The notes beneath the pieces were generated by a model that worked only from the letters and a program-made list of their open reading frames with translations, was not told where the DNA came from and did no database searches. Of a stretch of 64,000 nt of DNA, positions 60,986 through 64,000 are shown piece after piece; positions within the stretch are counted from its first letter, which is position 1; each line of letters opens with the position of its first letter. A program made the translations under genes and the position numbers. The DNA comes from Oreocharis arfaki. Its lineage: Eukaryota > Chordata > Aves > Passeriformes > Paramythiidae. The stretch is taken from assembly GCA_013398015.1 (NCBI GenBank), contig VZRR01005755.1, positions 336,878-400,877 of the forward strand, given 5' to 3'.

Positions 60986-63900
60986 AGCTGAGCAATATGC
61001 TACTAATATGCCTCCTCTCATGTTTTGAAAGACAGAGACTGGAAAAAGATGGCAATATGATCTGATCTGGAAGATCTGTTTGTGAGGAGAAACTGAAAAA
61101 AAAAGTGGGAAATTGAATGTGCTGCTTGTTCCTTGACTCTGTTGACAGATGTACACACACAAGCAGCTTTTACAGCAATCAGGAGTAAGTGATGAGTTTT
61201 CTGCCATTAGATATTTTTTGCCAAGCACAACAAGCTTTTGAGAAAGCATGAATCTTTCAGCAAGTAACAGAAACATTTACAGTTAGGAATATGCATTGGG
61301 GAAAAATGAGATATTATGGAAGAGATGACCTTTGAGATAAATCACACTGAGAATCAAGGAAGCAAGTTGCTTTTTCTGCTTCTTTCCCTGACCTCCTGGA
61401 GGGCTCTGCATAAGACTTTTTCCTTCTAAACTTGTTTCCTATTTGGTTCTAAATTACAGTGGAAGGACCTTCTCTGTGTGTCCAGGGCTCACAACAAGTG
61501 ACCTTTTGATTTTCACTGATTTAGTCTCTGAAAGCCCCCCCAAAATAAAAGACAACCTTTGTATTCTCCCTTATCCTTGGCACTGGAAATAAATTTCTCT
61601 CCAAGATAAGTTGTGGGTGTCTTCCTCTGAAGCATCTATTCTGGCTACTGACCCTGCTGTCTCCTTCAGTACAAACAAGACTAAGCCTATCCTCAGAGAA
61701 AGTGAAAAGGCTTCAGACCTGGGAAAACCCCGTAATTTCAGGAGCAGAAAAAATTTGAGGAGGAAGGGTCCTGAAAAACCACCCCATACACTGCTCCAGG
61801 AGAGTACCTAATGAACAGTGTGAGCTGCCTGCTGTGCTCCAGCTGGAGGCTGGCAGAGGAGGAGGCAGGAAGCAGATCACTGGGAATGTCCACTCCTTGA
61901 GCCTCCTGGTGACACTACTCATGGACCTCTCTCCCTGTACACCTTGCATCTATCAGGAGAGCCAGCTTGTCAGATCCAAATCTTTATCTGTTAGCCACTA
62001 AGATACCCTGGTTTCTATGCACCTCTGTGAGACACCAGGTTATTACCTGCTAGGGTAAGTGCTATCTTCTCCTGTCCTGCTGTCCTAAGCAGTTGTCTTC
62101 ATGCAGAGAAAATTTTTCTGTGCTGAGGAGAAATTCCAGAAGCAACAGTGGGCAGAAAAAACCAAGAAGATTTCAAAAGTGGTGGTGCCAAAGCTTGGGC
62201 TCTAAAGACATGTCAGCAACAGGGATTAAGGGTACAGCTCAGCCTGTGGACTTACTGACCATGCACACTGTTTGCACAGCAAAAGGCCCAGGAAAAGAAA
62301 GCTCAAACTCAGCCTTATTGTCCTACTGTGTGTCCTTGTGCCCCTCTCATGAGTAGTCCAAGCAGAGTGTGCTACTGCTCTGTGTGGCAGGAGACAGGCA
62401 GAGCCCTTGGTACAGCTTGCAAAGAGCACGGAGCAGCCAAGTCAAGCACTGTGACAATAACCCTGAAATGGCAGAACAGGCCTGCATTTGCAGGCTGAAT
62501 CTCCTGCTGCTTCTGGAAATGGTGCCTCAGCAGAAGCAACTGGGAGAGGTTCTGTAAGTGAGGGATTGGGCTGGTTTCCGTTTCCCATACTACACATTTT
62601 TGGTGGCCTTAAAATACCTTTTGAAAGTGCAGGATATGGGTATGCAGTCAGAACATTTTTCTACTTCTGGAAATGTTATTCCTGCACTGAGCTGCCCTCA
62701 TTCTCCCCTTTCTTCTCCCCTCTGAGATGGAAATGCACGAGTAAGCGTATGTATTATTTGCAGACTTGTATACAGGCCAGATCTTCTCATGGTTGAATTA
62801 TTAGCCAGCCACTCATCCTGCCTCAAAGAAATGCTTTCTCTCGTGAAACTTTCCAAGCTGGTTTAATCCACCTTGGGTGGCAAGCTCCATGAGCTCTTCC
62901 CCTGCTGGCACACACTTTGCATTCACCAGAGCTTAAATTAGCTCTGGGTAATTTCAGCAATGTCTCAGTCTGTGGAAAGGATTCTCCAGCTGAATGCATC
63001 ATGCTGCATGCTCCCTTCCCTCTACCTGGGTAGTCTCTTAAGTTCAAGGGCTGAGAAGCAAAGGGCCAAGAGGGAAAGAGGGAATGAGCCAGTTATTTGG
63101 AAATATTAGCATATCCTCTCTCTCCAAAGCAGGAGACTGAGCGGTTTGAATAGGAGATGCCTCAACAGCTGTTTCACAGGAGGCCATCACAGCTGGGGAT
63201 TCTTGGCAGCATCAAATGGATCTGTGCTCCTTCCTTCTGGACAGGGGTGTCTCTACTTTTCTATGTCCCCCCCCGCTATCTCCAGAGTGTCACCTACACT
63301 TATGGCCTTGTTCTGGGATGGTTTGCAGCAATATCCTATTTTCCATCTATAGGGACAGGGATACTCTTGTGACAGGATTCACCAGAGGGTGCTGTTACAC
63401 ATAGCCTTTTACATTTTTTCCTAGCCTGGAATGATAATGTAGCCTTTTAAGGGGACACTGAAATGTTGCCAGTTTTAATATGTCAGCTCCTTTTCTGAGT
63501 GGGAAGCTGCAAAAAGTAACAGGTTTTTCTCTTCTTCCTCTCTGTTTCTTTGAGGGGTTTAATTTTGGGGGGGTTATTTGGTTTTGGCTTTTTAAAAAAA
63601 TTATTATTTTATTTTATTTTCTCTAACTGTCAACAGGAAATTATTCTTGTTGCAGTTTTCCACTTGGCAAGAAGGAGTTTACTGACTGCTTCTGCTCTGC
63701 TGTGAAAGCATAATTAATTGGTTTTACACTTCTAACCTGCCTGCCATGGGAGAGGTTTCCCCTGTGGTAGAAAGCATCTGCATTTGCTATAGCTCCATAG
63801 AAAGAAGGTTGCCCCAGTTTCCATTCACTACCACCATGAAGACCTCTGAAGTCTTACTTGAGTCCAGAGGACCAGCTTCATTCCTATCTGGAAGGGAGGG

Positions 63901-64000
63901 AGTTAGGGACAGGCTGCAAGAACTGTCCTTTCTGCAGTATAGGGACTAGCCATCCAAAGCAGGAGACATTTTTCAGTTTTGCCTTCTCTGAGGAGAAGAG
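60986..64000. other. Unique noncoding sequence with a TTTTA run
   Basis: No gene is recognised. Three overlapping plus-strand frames near 63146-63404 are open at once. One of them (63157-63372, 71 codons) has a hydrophobic C-terminal half, but I know no matching protein. A short (TTTTA)n-like run lies at 63604-63620 and a G8 run near 63567-63574. A C-rich run (C9) lies near 63267-63275. Confidence 0.5.
63604..63620. repeat. Short (TTTTA)n run
   Basis: 'attttattttatttt' is about three copies of a TTTTA pentamer after an A7 and TTATT stretch. It is simple low-complexity sequence. Confidence 0.75.

Noticed and set aside
1..64000. CRISPR array, operon, integron, tRNA or rRNA genes
   Set aside because: No regularly spaced repeats, no dense same-strand coding and no cloverleaf box pair was seen. 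The sequence is vertebrate in character.

Overview
The window looks like noncoding DNA from a bird, or less likely another archosaur or reptile. The evidence is the repeat content: CR1-family LINE fragments with the typical 3' end (a 'GATGATCTT...AGGTC..TTCCAACC' block followed by degenerate ATTCTATG-like octamers), old MIR-type SINEs, sparse repeats overall, AT-leaning sequence and many short homopolymer or purine tracts. There are no bacterial-type operons, no dense ORFs, and no tRNA or rRNA gene that I could recognise. The open reading frames are short, overlap on both strands and (apart from the CR1 frame) resemble no protein family I know. I read the window as intergenic or deep-intronic sequence.

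Layout. 1-3.2 kb is featureless unique sequence. 3.2-3.4 kb is a MIR-like SINE (+). 6.0-6.5 kb is a GC- and CpG-richer patch with a 162-codon minus-strand ORF. 9.4-9.5 kb is a polypurine tract. 10.75-10.9 kb is a MIR-like SINE (-). 13.4-15.35 kb is a long, heavily decayed ancient CR1 copy covering much of the reverse transcriptase region, including a recognisable FADD motif. 15.5-15.9 kb is very AT-rich. 23.26-23.30 kb is an A34 run. 24.15-24.26 kb has splice-site-like borders. 25.4 kb has a short repeat with an internal palindrome. 35.85-36.0 kb is a CR1 3' end (+). 37.67-37.74 kb is a hexanucleotide microsatellite. 50.25-50.82 kb is a younger CR1 3' fragment (+) carrying the end of ORF2. 56.03-56.16 kb is a MIR-like SINE (+). 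60.37-60.46 kb has short tandem repeats before a TATAAAAG box. 60.91-60.99 kb is a short CR1 3' end (-).

How it fits together. The recognisable history is layered retrotransposon insertion: MIRs and the 13.4-kb CR1 belong to an old amniote layer, and the 36, 50 and 61 kb CR1 3' ends to later avian-type layers. I found no gene set acting together and no sign of a new biological system. The items most worth checking are the splice-bordered segment at 24.15 kb, the CpG patch at 6.0-6.5 kb, the TATA-containing segment at 60.4 kb and the extent of the ancient CR1 copy.
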